Shown: one piece after another, positions 8,548 to 17,050 of the stretch
Position numbering within the stretch: position 1 is the first letter of the stretch
How the letters are laid out: every line of letters starts with the position of its first letter
Assembly: GCA_943913835.1 (NCBI GenBank)
Contig: CALTZU010000001.1
Span: 1 to 64,000 of the forward strand
Source: an uncultured Rheinheimera sp.
GTDB lineage: Bacteria; Pseudomonadota; Gammaproteobacteria; Enterobacterales; Alteromonadaceae
Direction: 5' to 3'
DNA: 64,000 nt
Position numbers and translations under genes: made by a program
Notes under the pieces: generated by a model
The model's input: only the letters and a program-made list of their open reading frames with translations
The model's database searches: none
Told to the model about the DNA's origin: nothing

Positions 8548-8571
8548 AAAACCACCTTGCGGTGGTTTTTT
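8546..8571. terminator. Bidirectional Rho-independent terminator
   Basis: The stem ACCACC/GGTGGT (8551-8556 and 8561-8566, loop TTGC) is flanked by an A-run on the left and a T-run on the right. It can stop transcription from the plus-strand DCC operon and from the converging minus-strand yejM-like gene. Confidence 0.88.
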
Positions 8572-8585
8572 ATTTGGTTCTAGTG

Positions 8586-10085
8586 CTATTGCACTCGTTT
8601 TAATGCATCGGTCAGTTGCGGAATATCCAGCTTTTCATTCAGTGGCACTAAAGTACCGGCAGACCATACGCCATAACTACCATCGTCGCGCACCAGGATC
8701 ATTTTATCTTTTTTAAAGCTGACCATCTGATGAGGTAGTAAATTCAATTTTGGATAGGAAGAAGGCTTAAACCAGTTATCACCTGGCCAGTTGCTATGAC
8801 AACCTACCTGCGCCAACAGGGTTGGAACCAGATCCAGATGCTGGGTCACTGTGTCTGAGATGACTTTATTTAAGGCTGGCCAATTGCTGTACAGCTGCGC
8901 CGGCGCCAGATCAAATTGTGATTCTGCAGCTTGTATCGTCAATATCAGGCTAGGCTCTGCATTAATTGCTGCTAATTCTGAACTCAAATCGAGGCTGAAT
9001 TTTACTTTAACCGGTACGGCAGAGTTTTCCGTCAGGGGGAGCCAGGGCAAAAGTTTTTGAAATTCGGTGTCGCTGGCACTGATACTTAAAGTCCCTGCAG
9101 GTAACTGTTCCATCCAATTTGGTGCTTGTTGCAAAGCGGAAACCATATCCTTTTTCAGTTGCATACTGCCATACAGCAAATTCAGCAATGCACTTTGAGT
9201 CTCAACAGGGGCAAAATGTTGCTGATGTGCCTTAAAGTTGTGTTGCTGCAACAGTTCTGTATCTGTTGCAGACAAAGCAGGCAGGATCAGTACTGTTAAA
9301 GGTTCAACCTGCTGACTGGTGCATTGTAAGGCAGCTGGCTCACGCCAATTGGTTGGACGTTGCAGCTGTTCAGCTTTGCTTTCTTTTAATCTTGATAAAT
9401 CCAGTACATTGTATTTGGCTAAGAACGTATTAGCGGTGGCGGGGTAAGTAAAAGGTAAAACATTATCTTGTTTTAACACATCCAGTTCTAATTGAGCGTC
9501 AGCCCAGATATGTAAACTGTGGCTGGCAACAAAGCAGCCCAAAAACACGTAAAGCGCGGGTTGGCCCACACCAGAGGCTTGCAGCCGGGGTACTTTTTTC
9601 CAGCATAAGTTACTCAGAACTAACTCTATCGCCAATAACAACGCTGCGACTACACTGGTGATCAGAATAAAATTACGTAGGTTAGTGACAACTTGCTGGC
9701 GCAGTAAATCAATAGTTTGTTCGCTGGATGCGCTACCCACATGGTACCCAAGCGCCTGATATACATAAGCATCAAAAATTAGTGCAACCAGACCAACTGT
9801 AGCTAAGACTGCGGCTATACCGCGTACATGGCGCTGATAAGGAAAAATAAGGGTAACAGGGAAGATCGTCAGAATAAAAAACAGGAAACATAAAAAAGCG
9901 GTGTGACCCAACCAGGTGGTCAGAAGATAAAACCAGCCTGTGATACTTTGTGGCAATGGTTCTGCCCACCAGTAGGCTGAAGTGATCAGCAGTGCCAACA
10001 GGATATTAAAAAAAGTAAACCAGTGCCCCCAATTCAGCAGGCGGTTTACTTTATTGACTAATGACAGGTTTTGTTCCAACACCAT
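8586..10085 (-). CDS. yejM: PbgA/YejM-like inner-membrane protein (DUF3413), shortened periplasmic domain
   Basis: This 499-residue homologue of E. coli YejM/PbgA has an N-terminal five-helix membrane domain (about 15-215) containing conserved WGHWFTFFNILL, IFPVTLI, ASHSLHIWADA and PFTYPATANTFL. The sulfatase-like periplasmic part is shorter than the roughly 586-residue E. coli protein. It keeps the distal HLDLVPTLLAQVG segment, but I cannot find the usual alkaline-phosphatase-fold metal-site region after the membrane domain. YejM senses LPS and controls LpxC proteolysis through LapB in enterobacteria, a regulatory and non-enzymatic role, so loss of catalytic features is tolerable. It sits 4 bases after yejL, the conserved arrangement. 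Confidence 0.85.
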   Translation of the reverse strand: MVLEQNLSLVNKVNRLLNWGHWFTFFNILLALLITSAYWWAEPLPQSITGWFYLLTTWLGHTAFLCFLFFILTIFPVTLIFPYQRHVRGIAAVLATVGLVALIFDAYVYQALGYHVGSASSEQTIDLLRQQVVTNLRNFILITSVVAALLLAIELVLSNLCWKKVPRLQASGVGQPALYVFLGCFVASHSLHIWADAQLELDVLKQDNVLPFTYPATANTFLAKYNVLDLSRLKESKAEQLQRPTNWREPAALQCTSQQVEPLTVLILPALSATDTELLQQHNFKAHQQHFAPVETQSALLNLLYGSMQLKKDMVSALQQAPNWMEQLPAGTLSISASDTEFQKLLPWLPLTENSAVPVKVKFSLDLSSELAAINAEPSLILTIQAAESQFDLAPAQLYSNWPALNKVISDTVTQHLDLVPTLLAQVGCHSNWPGDNWFKPSSYPKLNLLPHQMVSFKKDKMILVRDDGSYGVWSAGTLVPLNEKLDIPQLTDALKRVQ

Positions 10086-10089
10086 AGAG

Positions 10090-10314
10090 TTATTGTTTCT
10101 TGCTGTTAACGGCGTCTTTCAGCGCCTGACCAAAATGATTGGCCACATCTAAACGTTGAGCAGCCGGGACACTGGTGTTAATGATATGGCTGATGGTGTT
10201 GCCTAAGCACATCAGACTCAATTCCGTGCTGGCGTCTTGTAAGCGTAACTGATCGAGAATACTGTTTACGATCTTTTCAATTTGGTCGGTCGAATACTTT
10301 GATACAATAGGCAT
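10090..10314 (-). CDS. yejL: YejL (DUF1414) small protein
   Basis: This 74-residue protein starting MPIVSKYSTDQIEKIVNSIL is typical of YejL/UPF0352 in sequence and length. The start at 10314 excludes an upstream extension with no family similarity. It is in an operon with the yejM-like gene and divergent from yejK, a conserved neighbourhood in gammaproteobacteria. Function unknown. Confidence 0.9.
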   Translation of the reverse strand: MPIVSKYSTDQIEKIVNSILDQLRLQDASTELSLMCLGNTISHIINTSVPAAQRLDVANHFGQALKDAVNSKKQ

Positions 10315-10385
10315 GAAGGTCTCTGCTCGAAATAAAATGGAACAGCGGGGAATACTAGCAGAATTAGCGAAGAACAGGAAAATAT

Positions 10386-11420
10386 ATGTCCGTCGATGTG
10401 TTGCATCTGGCAATAAATTTTATCGAAAGTACGGAAAGTGAGCAGTTACAGGCGCAGTTTCGTCAGGAGTTGGTGCCAGTATCACAATCTGTCGCGCACT
10501 TAATTGAGCAACTGCATTTAGCCTACAATGGTAAACCAGCCAAAGGTTATGCCACTTTTTCCGATGATTTACAGGACAGAATGGCTTTGCCTCTGGCGCA
10601 GTGGCAAGCTCAGGAACGCAGTTTTTTGCAACTGGCTGAACAAGCAACCAGTCAATTAGTGGTGCAACTGGTGCAGCATCAAATTCAGGAAACTGGCTAT
10701 TTTATGCTGTGTCATTACCGTTATCTGGCTACTGAATATGTGTTGGTGACATTATTGGGCAGTAAAGATCACTTTAGTGTGACACCGGACTTATTGTTGT
10801 CCACTGATCAGCATCTGGATATAGCCAGGATGCAACTGGCCGCCCGTATCGATTTGACGGAATACCAAACCAGCCCGGAGCAAAACAAGTACATCTCTTT
10901 TATTCGCGGCAGAGCAGGGCGTAAAGTCGCCGACTTTTTCCTCGACTTCTTGGGATGCGCCGAAGGTATAGTGGCGAAAGAGCAAAGTAAAGTAGTGCTG
11001 GCTTCTGTCGAAGAGTATTTATCGGCCTCGGATTACGATGCCAGCGAAAAGTCAGCCGTACGCAAGCAAGTCTATGAATACTGCGAAGAGCAAAGCAAAC
11101 AAGGTCTGGATGTGCATTTGCAGGAGTTGTCGGCTACTATCGACAGCAGCGATGCCCGCGCTTTTACTGACTACTGTGCAGAGCAGAATATAGAAGTACC
11201 AGAGCAGTTTCCTGTCGATGTGAAAGAGTTAAAAACCCTGGTGAAGTTTTCAGGCGCCGGCGGTGGCGTCAGTATCAGCTTTGAACAGAAGCACCTGGGT
11301 GAACGTATCCGTTACGATATGGAAAAAGACTTGCTGATTATTCAGGGGGTTCCGCCCAACTTAAAAGACCAGCTACAACGCTTTTTAAAAGGTTTTTCCA
11401 GCTTCGATAACAAGGGCTGA
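10386..11420 (+). CDS. yejK: Nucleoid-associated protein YejK (NdpA)
   Basis: This 344-residue protein of the YejK/NdpA family includes family-typical HYRYLATEYVLVTLL, ISFIRGRAGRKVADFF, a conserved FLGCAEG, and a C-terminal GGGVSISFEQKHLGER region. YejK is an abundant nucleoid-associated protein that interacts with topoisomerases in E. coli. AGGA precedes the ATG. It is divergent from yejL across a 71-base region that should hold both promoters. Confidence 0.93.
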   Translation: MSVDVLHLAINFIESTESEQLQAQFRQELVPVSQSVAHLIEQLHLAYNGKPAKGYATFSDDLQDRMALPLAQWQAQERSFLQLAEQATSQLVVQLVQHQIQETGYFMLCHYRYLATEYVLVTLLGSKDHFSVTPDLLLSTDQHLDIARMQLAARIDLTEYQTSPEQNKYISFIRGRAGRKVADFFLDFLGCAEGIVAKEQSKVVLASVEEYLSASDYDASEKSAVRKQVYEYCEEQSKQGLDVHLQELSATIDSSDARAFTDYCAEQNIEVPEQFPVDVKELKTLVKFSGAGGGVSISFEQKHLGERIRYDMEKDLLIIQGVPPNLKDQLQRFLKGFSSFDNKG

Positions 11421-11423
11421 GCC

Positions 11424-11678
11424 TTAGTCACCGCCACTACCGCCGTCAGATCCGCCATCTGACGTGTTGTGGTGGTCGGTATCCACTTGTTTAATCCGAC
11501 TGGCGTCTGTGCCAGAGCTGGCTACCACAGAACCTGTGACACCACCTTCAGTGCTTGTTTTCTGACTGACTTCTGTTTTTGCTTTGGCGTCCAGCCCTTT
11601 GCTGCGGCGGATCAACCACAAATTACCGAGAATAATCCCAAGCGCTACTACTAAAATCCACCAGAAGCTTGCTGTCAT
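11424..11678 (-). CDS. Small single-pass membrane protein (DUF2897-like)
   Basis: This 84-residue protein has one N-terminal transmembrane helix (WWILVVALGIILGNLWLI), a basic patch (RRSKG), and a disordered Ser/Gly/Asp-rich tail ending SDGGSDGGSGGD. The shape fits the DUF2897 family seen beside the same peptidase gene in Alteromonadales; this assignment is tentative. It follows the M15 peptidase by 2 bases and is the last gene of the operon. Function unknown. Confidence 0.7.
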   Translation of the reverse strand: MTASFWWILVVALGIILGNLWLIRRSKGLDAKAKTEVSQKTSTEGGVTGSVVASSGTDASRIKQVDTDHHNTSDGGSDGGSGGD

Positions 11679-11680
11679 GG

Positions 11681-12355
11681 TTAGTCCTTACAAATAGTGC
11701 AAACATAACGCTTAAAAATCAGCGGTATATGCTCAAGTAGCAGAGTTTTGTCCGGCAGTTCACTTTGGGCTATGGCATCAGACAGCATAGCCTCGTCGAA
11801 GCTATTTAAATAGCCTTCCGCCAAAGCACGGTAACTCAAATGCCAGGCTTCTTTGGCGACTCCACCCTGATCACGCTGATAAGGCCGGAAAAAACCAAAC
11901 TGTGCCGCATGTTGGCTTAACCACTGATCCAACGCATAAAATGGCCCACCGATCTGATATTCAGCATCCAGTAACTGCACCTGATAGTCGGCAGTTACAG
12001 CGGCTTTGTCATACAGATCCAGATCCGTCCCCCAATGATGGCGACTAGCTCCAGGTAAAGCGGAATAAAGTAAAATGGCTTCAATTTTTGCGAAGCCATC
12101 TAAAGCATGGATATCCACTTGCTGTTGTGCTTTGTTATAGACAGGGCGTTGTCCAGTGTATTTTGCTGTCCAAATCCGGGCTTGCTGCGAGAAAGAGCGG
12201 AACGATGACACCAGTGCTAACTCAATACCATCCAAAGCAGCAGCCTGCTGCATTTGTAAATAGGCCGCTTTGACGTCCGGTAATAAGCGGTGACGCTGCT
12301 CCAGTTCAACCAGCGCAGTTTCATCAAAACCTGTCAGGTGCCGGGCCAGACTCAT
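11681..12355 (-). CDS. M15B D-alanyl-D-alanine carboxypeptidase-like protein (VanY family)
   Basis: This 224-residue zinc peptidase of the VanY/M15B type has [14 protein letters not shown], the zinc motif [13 protein letters not shown] (SxHxxGxxxD), and the second ligand region EAWHLSY. It should cleave D-Ala from peptidoglycan stem peptides or hydrolyse D,D bonds. No signal peptide is visible, so a cytoplasmic recycling role is possible. The start at 12355 overlaps the dapE stop (ATGA). Its neighbour dapE makes a peptidoglycan precursor, which fits a wall-linked operon. Confidence 0.87.
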   Translation of the reverse strand: MSLARHLTGFDETALVELEQRHRLLPDVKAAYLQMQQAAALDGIELALVSSFRSFSQQARIWTAKYTGQRPVYNKAQQQVDIHALDGFAKIEAILLYSALPGASRHHWGTDLDLYDKAAVTADYQVQLLDAEYQIGGPFYALDQWLSQHAAQFGFFRPYQRDQGGVAKEAWHLSYRALAEGYLNSFDEAMLSDAIAQSELPDKTLLLEHIPLIFKRYVCTICKD

Positions 12356-13485
12356 TTCGCGACCAGTTGCTGTAATATATGTTGATACATATCGGCTAAA
12401 GGCTCTAAATCGGCCACAGCCACGCATTCATTGATTTTATGAATAGTTCCATTACAAGGTCCTAATTCCAGAACCTGAGCACCAGTAGGAGCAATAAAAC
12501 GCCCGTCTGAGGTACCGCCAGTGGTTTCCAGAGAAGGTGCATAACCTTTGACCTTTTGCACCGCCTGCACAGCAGCTGCCACCAGTTCACCACTATCGGT
12601 CAGGAAGGGCAGACCATTGAGGATCCAGTCGATGCTGTAGTTAAGACCATGCTGGTCCAAAACCGCCAGTACTTTTTGTTGTAACTGTTCAGCTGTGACT
12701 TCAGTACTGTAACGGAAGTTAAAGGTCAGCTGCACATCACCCGGCACCACGTTGGTGGCACCAGTACCGGCATGAATGTTAGAGATCTGAAAACTGGTAG
12801 CCGGGAAATAGGCATTACCTTGATCCCAGACGGTTTGTGCTAATTCAGCCAGCGCAGGCGCGGCTTTATGAATAGGGTTATCCACCAGGTGGGGATAAGC
12901 CACATGGCCCTGAATGCCTTTGACCGTCAGATATCCTGTTAAAGAACCACGGCGACCATTTTTTATTACATCCCCCAGTGCACTGGTACTGGACGGTTCG
13001 CCGACTAAACACCACTTAATTTTTTCATTGCGGCTCTCCAACACTTCAATCACACGTTTGGTGCCATTGATAAAAGGGCCTTCTTCATCACTGGTAATTA
13101 AAAAAGCTATGTCACCTGTAAGTTCAGGGTTCGTTGCCAGAAAACGCTCAGTGGCAACCACCATAGCAGCCAGGCTTCCTTTCATATCGGCTGTACCGCG
13201 GCCATAGAGCATGCCGTCACGGATTTCGGGCTCAAAAGGTGGGCTGGTCCATTGCTCCAAAGGACCTGTTGGCACTACATCGGTGTGACCTGCGAAACAG
13301 AATAAGGGTTTGCCCTGACCGCGGCGTGCCCATAAATTTAAAGTGTCTTCAAAAAACATCGACTCAATGGTAAAACCCAAAGCTTCCAGGCGTTGTGCCA
13401 TCAATTGCTGGCAGCCAGCATCTTCAGGCGTAACCGACTGGCGGCTGATTAAATCTTTGGTCAGCTCTAGTACTGCTGTGCTCAT
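12352..13485 (-). CDS. dapE: Succinyl-diaminopimelate desuccinylase
   Basis: This 377-residue M20-family metalloenzyme has canonical DapE motifs: [12 protein letters not shown] with the first zinc ligand, [13 protein letters not shown] with the bridging Asp, TSDEEGP with the catalytic Glu pair, and the late [14 protein letters not shown]is ligand. It hydrolyses N-succinyl-LL-diaminopimelate to LL-DAP and succinate in lysine and peptidoglycan synthesis. Length is normal for the family. It overlaps both neighbours by 4 bases, so the operon is tightly coupled. Confidence 0.96.
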   Translation of the reverse strand: MSTAVLELTKDLISRQSVTPEDAGCQQLMAQRLEALGFTIESMFFEDTLNLWARRGQGKPLFCFAGHTDVVPTGPLEQWTSPPFEPEIRDGMLYGRGTADMKGSLAAMVVATERFLATNPELTGDIAFLITSDEEGPFINGTKRVIEVLESRNEKIKWCLVGEPSSTSALGDVIKNGRRGSLTGYLTVKGIQGHVAYPHLVDNPIHKAAPALAELAQTVWDQGNAYFPATSFQISNIHAGTGATNVVPGDVQLTFNFRYSTEVTAEQLQQKVLAVLDQHGLNYSIDWILNGLPFLTDSGELVAAAVQAVQKVKGYAPSLETTGGTSDGRFIAPTGAQVLELGPCNGTIHKINECVAVADLEPLADMYQHILQQLVAK

Positions 13486-13835
13486 GCGGAAGTCCCAAAT
13501 AATATTTGATACTGTGATTCTGAAAAACCAAGGTGGTAGTTGCCATTGTGCTCCAGCACAGGTCTTTTGATAAGGGCAGGTTGGGCTAACATCAGTTGCA
13601 CAGCTTTTTCCGTGGTCAAATCTTGTTTGTCAGCCTCAGGCAATGCTCTATAGGTGGTACCTTTGGTATTGAGTAGCTGCTGCCAGCTCAATTGCTGCAT
13701 AAACTGAGCTAATAGTTCAGCACTGACACCGTCCTGACGATAATCTATATATTGATGCGGCAGTTGCTGTTGTTCCAGCCATTTACGGGCTTTTTTAATA
13801 GTGTCACAATTTTTAATGCCATAGATCCGGGTCAT
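13482..13835 (-). CDS. ArsC/Spx-like reductase family protein (YffB type)
   Basis: This 117-residue thioredoxin-fold protein begins [20 protein letters not shown], the YffB/ArsC-family start with a single CDT cysteine, and contains the conserved RALPEADKQ and [10 protein letters not shown] regions. YffB lies beside dapE in many gammaproteobacteria, as here, and is thought to act as a glutathione-dependent thiol reductase rather than a true arsenate reductase. The start at 13835 gives family length; the longer frame overlaps the upstream gene. Confidence 0.9.
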   Translation of the reverse strand: MTRIYGIKNCDTIKKARKWLEQQQLPHQYIDYRQDGVSAELLAQFMQQLSWQQLLNTKGTTYRALPEADKQDLTTEKAVQLMLAQPALIKRPVLEHNGNYHLGFSESQYQILFGTSA

Positions 13836-13848
13836 AAATAGAGTAATC

Positions 13849-14376
13849 CTAAGCGCTAACCAATTGAATAGCCAACAAGTCATCCTGTAGCGCCTGATGA
13901 TAACCTGTTCGGCAGTGAATACTATGAATTCTGGAGTGAGGAGCAACCCGTAACAATATCCCAAAGCTCTGATCAGCCTGGCTTAACAGGGCTTTATCAT
14001 AATGAAGTATAGGTTGTCCCGCCTGAACCAGAGCTTGTTCACCAACCAGCCAGTGAAAGCCTAAACCATGTTTAGATTGGCAGTACAGTGGGAAATCTAC
14101 CACCAGTTTTAAGCCGTTGGAATGCATAAACTGCAGATGTTGGCCGGTATGATTTTTTCTGCTAAAAGCGGCTGCAAAAGGACTGAATACGGTAGTTCCC
14201 CGTAGTTCAAGCCAAAGGCCGTCGCCTTGAAAGCCTGAAGCTATCAATGCATCACTGCTTGCCAAACGGTTATGACTGAAGGCGTCCACCGGACTTCTCA
14301 CCCTTAATTTTAATAACGGATCCAGGCTGGTGTGCCACTGCAACTGACTAAAATGGCTGGACATGGGTAAAAACAT
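13849..14376 (-). CDS. EIIA-glucose-like protein lacking the phosphorylated histidine
   Basis: This protein of about 175 residues resembles the glucose-type PTS EIIA fold: SPVDAFSHN, VFSPFAAAFSRKNHTG (matching the NHA region with His75 of E. coli EIIA-Glc), and NGLKLVVDFPLY, where EIIA-Glc has SGVELFVHFG. The phosphorylated His90 is thus replaced by Asp94; His76 is kept. It cannot be a conventional phosphocarrier but could be a regulatory pseudo-EIIA or have lost PTS function entirely. It is the first gene of the yffB-dapE operon, 13 bases upstream of the next start. The ATG at 14376 is uncertain; Met5 is an alternative. Confidence 0.7.
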   Translation of the reverse strand: MFLPMSSHFSQLQWHTSLDPLLKLRVRSPVDAFSHNRLASSDALIASGFQGDGLWLELRGTTVFSPFAAAFSRKNHTGQHLQFMHSNGLKLVVDFPLYCQSKHGLGFHWLVGEQALVQAGQPILHYDKALLSQADQSFGILLRVAPHSRIHSIHCRTGYHQALQDDLLAIQLVSA

Positions 14377-14973
14377 TTAAAGGAACTTGAGCGGATAGTA
14401 ACGAAAAAAAACAAATTTGGCGAAGACTTCCTGTGCTGATCCGCTTTGTATCCAGTGCCGTAATTTATGTAGTAAAACTAACATGAAGTTAGCTGAGCTA
14501 CTAAATAGTTTTTTCAGAGGTTTCACTATAAAAACGTCATGAAAAGCTGATAAGTCGATGTCGATCCTGGCAGTAAAATGGTGAAGGCCCTATGTTTTCT
14601 TTGTTTATGTTGTCCACAGATTCTGTGGATAACTTTGTGTGTTGTTATGTTTAATTGATTTAAGTTATTGAAAAAAATTAGAAAATACTAATGGCACAAA
14701 ATTTGTTTAGTTGGCGTTTTCGCAAATAATTGTGCTAAGGCGGGAAACTGCGAGTTTTCTTGTTGAATCCAAAAATTTGACTGTAAAATATTTGTAATAA
14801 CTTTGCGTGGATTTTGTGTTTGATTTTTAATGGCGGGATTTCAATAAATATTTTCTGTCCGGGGCGCTTTTAGCTTTAGTTTCTGTCAAAGCTGGACGAT
14901 AGTTGAAGCAGGGGGTAGACTCCGAATCAACGACTTGTGGTAAGTACAGCAATCACCAAGAGGAGTACCTGCG
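14377..14973. other. 597-base AT-rich intergenic region
   Basis: This gap between the divergent EIIA-like operon and yfbV has no convincing open frame. It is notably AT-rich (about 14640-14860 especially) and contains an inverted pair of DnaA-box-like sequences at 14610-14632. The last 20 bases carry the yfbV ribosome-binding site (AAGAGGAG). Promoters for both directions presumably lie here but I cannot assign them. Confidence 0.6.
14610..14632. promoter_or_regulatory. Inverted pair of DnaA-box-like 9-mers
   Basis: TTGTCCACA (14610-14618, one mismatch to TTATCCACA) faces TGTGGATAA (14624-14632, the exact reverse complement of the consensus). Together they form the palindrome TCCACAG-ATT-CTGTGGA at 14613-14629. 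They sit at the start of a very AT-rich stretch. They could bind DnaA for titration or regulation. The usual oriC neighbours are absent, so an origin is not claimed. Confidence 0.45.
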
Positions 14974-15417
14974 ATGTCAGCTATGTTTTCGACACTCAAA
15001 GCGGGGCTGCAGTACAGCCGTGACTGGCCTGTGGTACTAGAGTTAAACGCGATTTTTCCGGAGAATAAAATTATCCGGATGACAAACTTTGCGCAAAAAA
15101 CATTACCAGCAGTAGCAGCTGTGGGCGCTCTGGTGCAGTTTAATCTGCTGGGCGCGAGTCAATTGCCTCTGATCCTGACCATGATGTTATGTATTTTATC
15201 TATGCCGTTTCAGGGCTGGTATTGGCTTGGGAAAAGAGCCCAAACTGAATTGCCGCCTGGTTTGAGTAGCTGGTATGGTGAAATTAAGCAAAAAATGCAG
15301 GAGCAGGGGTTACAAACCCAAAATCCTCAACACAAGCTGCGGTACGCTGATCTAGCATTGTTACTAAAACAAGCTTTTGGGCAGTTGGATAAAGCCTTTC
15401 TGCGCGACTGGCTTTGA
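14974..15417 (+). CDS. yfbV: YfbV (UPF0208) membrane protein
   Basis: This 147-residue protein matches YfbV: YSRDWPVVLELNAIFPENKIIRMT, two central hydrophobic helices (about 45-80), the WYWLGKRAQTELPP motif, and a C-terminal LKQAFGQLDKAFLRDWL. In E. coli YfbV keeps the Ter macrodomain separate from flanking chromosome regions. AAGAGGAG precedes the ATG. In E. coli it neighbours ackA-pta; here it is alone. Confidence 0.9.
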   Translation: MSAMFSTLKAGLQYSRDWPVVLELNAIFPENKIIRMTNFAQKTLPAVAAVGALVQFNLLGASQLPLILTMMLCILSMPFQGWYWLGKRAQTELPPGLSSWYGEIKQKMQEQGLQTQNPQHKLRYADLALLLKQAFGQLDKAFLRDWL

Positions 15418-15450
15418 TTGCTCAAAGGAAGCAAAACGGCGGTATTGCTT

Positions 15451-15528
15451 ATCCTGAGCTTTCCTGTGTGAACTCAGGATGATCAAAGGCTCTGAGTCAC
15501 GTTAGCTTTTTGTTGCGCCTACAATAGA
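15451..15528. repeat. Inverted repeat and copy of the GCGCCTACAATAGA repeat end
   Basis: An 8-bp inverted repeat, ATCCTGAG/CTCAGGAT (15451-15458 and 15473-15480), follows yfbV but has no T-tract. At 15515-15528 the 14-mer GCGCCTACAATAGA repeats 6001-6014 exactly, suggesting a degraded copy of the element at 5909-6009. Confidence 0.5.
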
Positions 15529-15544
15529 TGTTACTTTGAATACC

Positions 15545-16165
15545 TTATTTACCGGACAAATAAATTCGTTGGTAAAAGGTGTAGACCCATTCTGGTTTAT
15601 AAACCACCAGCAAGGTCATTGCCATGCCATTAAGCAAGGCTTCGGGTAGAGCGGCCAGAGGAATAAATATCAGGTATCCTTCGTACAACTGATGCGAGCT
15701 ATAGTGTTCGGCGTGGATCCAGGCTTGCAGTAACATAAATACCACCAGACCCAGAGCACTGTTTAAAAAGGCCGCGACAAACAGATAAACAAATAGTTGC
15801 CGCTGAAGATAATGAAAACACAGCAAATAAACGAAGTAGTTTAATCCAAGCACTAACCAGCCACTAAGCAAAGTCCAAAGCAGTTGCTCTAAAGCTTTTT
15901 CTGTCATTAGCCATTGCAGCGCTATCACGAGCACAAAAAGTAGAGCGCTTAAACGCAGACCGAATACTAACACCAGACTGGTCAGAGCCAAAAAATGAAT
16001 GGAAAGTGCGTCCAGCACGGTCGCGTTTGTTTGCCATAGTAATGCCAGTATACAAACACTGGCACCAGCTACAGACCAGGGAACAGCTTTGTTGCGAATT
16101 TCTTTCCAGAAATTCGCATTAAACAATAATGCCGCTAGCAACAGCAGACAAAATGCGGCGAGCAT
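15545..16165 (-). CDS. CbiM-like ECF transporter permease (orphan)
   Basis: This 206-residue polytopic membrane protein has about six hydrophobic helices and the signature region PEALLNGMAMTLLVVYKPEWV near the C terminus, which matches the CbiM-type substrate-binding components of energy-coupling-factor transporters. It lacks the long N-terminal metal-binding His motif of classical CbiM, and no ECF ATPase or T-component lies nearby. The substrate is unknown. It starts 4 bases after the xthA stop with no clear ribosome-binding site of its own, so it is probably translated by coupling. Confidence 0.75.
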   Translation of the reverse strand: MLAAFCLLLLAALLFNANFWKEIRNKAVPWSVAGASVCILALLWQTNATVLDALSIHFLALTSLVLVFGLRLSALLFVLVIALQWLMTEKALEQLLWTLLSGWLVLGLNYFVYLLCFHYLQRQLFVYLFVAAFLNSALGLVVFMLLQAWIHAEHYSSHQLYEGYLIFIPLAALPEALLNGMAMTLLVVYKPEWVYTFYQRIYLSGK

Positions 16166-16169
16166 CAGC

Positions 16170-16982
16170 TTAACTTAAATCGAAATTTGACCAGACAGGC
16201 GCATGATCAGAAGGTCGCTCCAGGCCACGCAGCTCGTAATCTATATCACTCTCTGTGCACAAAGCTGCCAAAGGAGCAGTGGCCATAACAACATCAATAC
16301 GCAGACCTCTGTTGTCATCAAAACCTTTAGAACGGTAGTCGAACCAGCTGTATTTTTCTGTCGCCTGTGGATGCAACGCGCGGAAAGTATCGATTAGGCC
16401 CCAGCCTTTTAATGTCGCTAACATTTCCCGCTCTTCAGGTAAAAATGAACATTTACCTTCTTTTAACCAACGTTTGGCGTTAGCCTCACCTATGCCTATA
16501 TCCAGATCTTCAGGAGAAATATTGATATCACCTATGACAGCCACATAGTCATCAGGGCTATGGTGGTCAATTAAATACTGTTGCAGATCGGCATAAAACT
16601 TCTGTTTAGCCGGGAATTTTGTTTCGTGACTACGGTTTTCGCCCTGTGGAAAGTAGCCGTTTAATAAAGTCAGAGTTTTGCCACTATCCAATGCAAAAGT
16701 ACCAATTAACATACGGCGCTGAGCGTCTGGCGCGTCTGTTGGGAAGCCATAAAGCATAGACTGAGCTGGCTTTTTACTCAAAATGGCCACGCCGTAATGA
16801 CCTTTTTGTCCAAAGTAATACAAGTGGTAACCGAACTTCTGCATCTCTTCGAGCGGGAATTCATCATCATGCACTTTAATTTCCTGTAAACCGACAAAAT
16901 CAGGAGAATGTTTAGCCAGTAAAGCTTCAATTTGATGTGGTCTGGCGCGTAAACCATTTATATTAAATGAAATTATTTTCAT
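16170..16982 (-). CDS. xthA: Exodeoxyribonuclease III
   Basis: This 270-residue AP endonuclease/3'-5' exonuclease has the EEP-fold motifs [24 protein letters not shown] (Glu metal ligand), [25 protein letters not shown], and the C-terminal RPSDHAPVW catalytic Asp-His. It repairs abasic sites in base excision repair. The start at 16982 gives the family length; the longer frame adds 15 residues with no similarity. It heads a two-gene operon with the CbiM-like gene. Confidence 0.96.
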   Translation of the reverse strand: MKIISFNINGLRARPHQIEALLAKHSPDFVGLQEIKVHDDEFPLEEMQKFGYHLYYFGQKGHYGVAILSKKPAQSMLYGFPTDAPDAQRRMLIGTFALDSGKTLTLLNGYFPQGENRSHETKFPAKQKFYADLQQYLIDHHSPDDYVAVIGDINISPEDLDIGIGEANAKRWLKEGKCSFLPEEREMLATLKGWGLIDTFRALHPQATEKYSWFDYRSKGFDDNRGLRIDVVMATAPLAALCTESDIDYELRGLERPSDHAPVWSNFDLS

Positions 16983-17050
16983 GCTGGGTCTCTGATCCGG
17001 ATGAGAGTAAAAACGTCTGAGCTGCATACTAGCATTTTGTCAGCTCAAGG

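Noticed and set aside
14610..14632. DnaA boxes as a chromosomal origin
   Set aside because: Only two boxes are seen and no dnaA, dnaN, gidA or mioC genes are present.
15451..15480. Terminator after yfbV
   Set aside because: The 8-bp inverted repeat has a 14-base loop and no T-tract.
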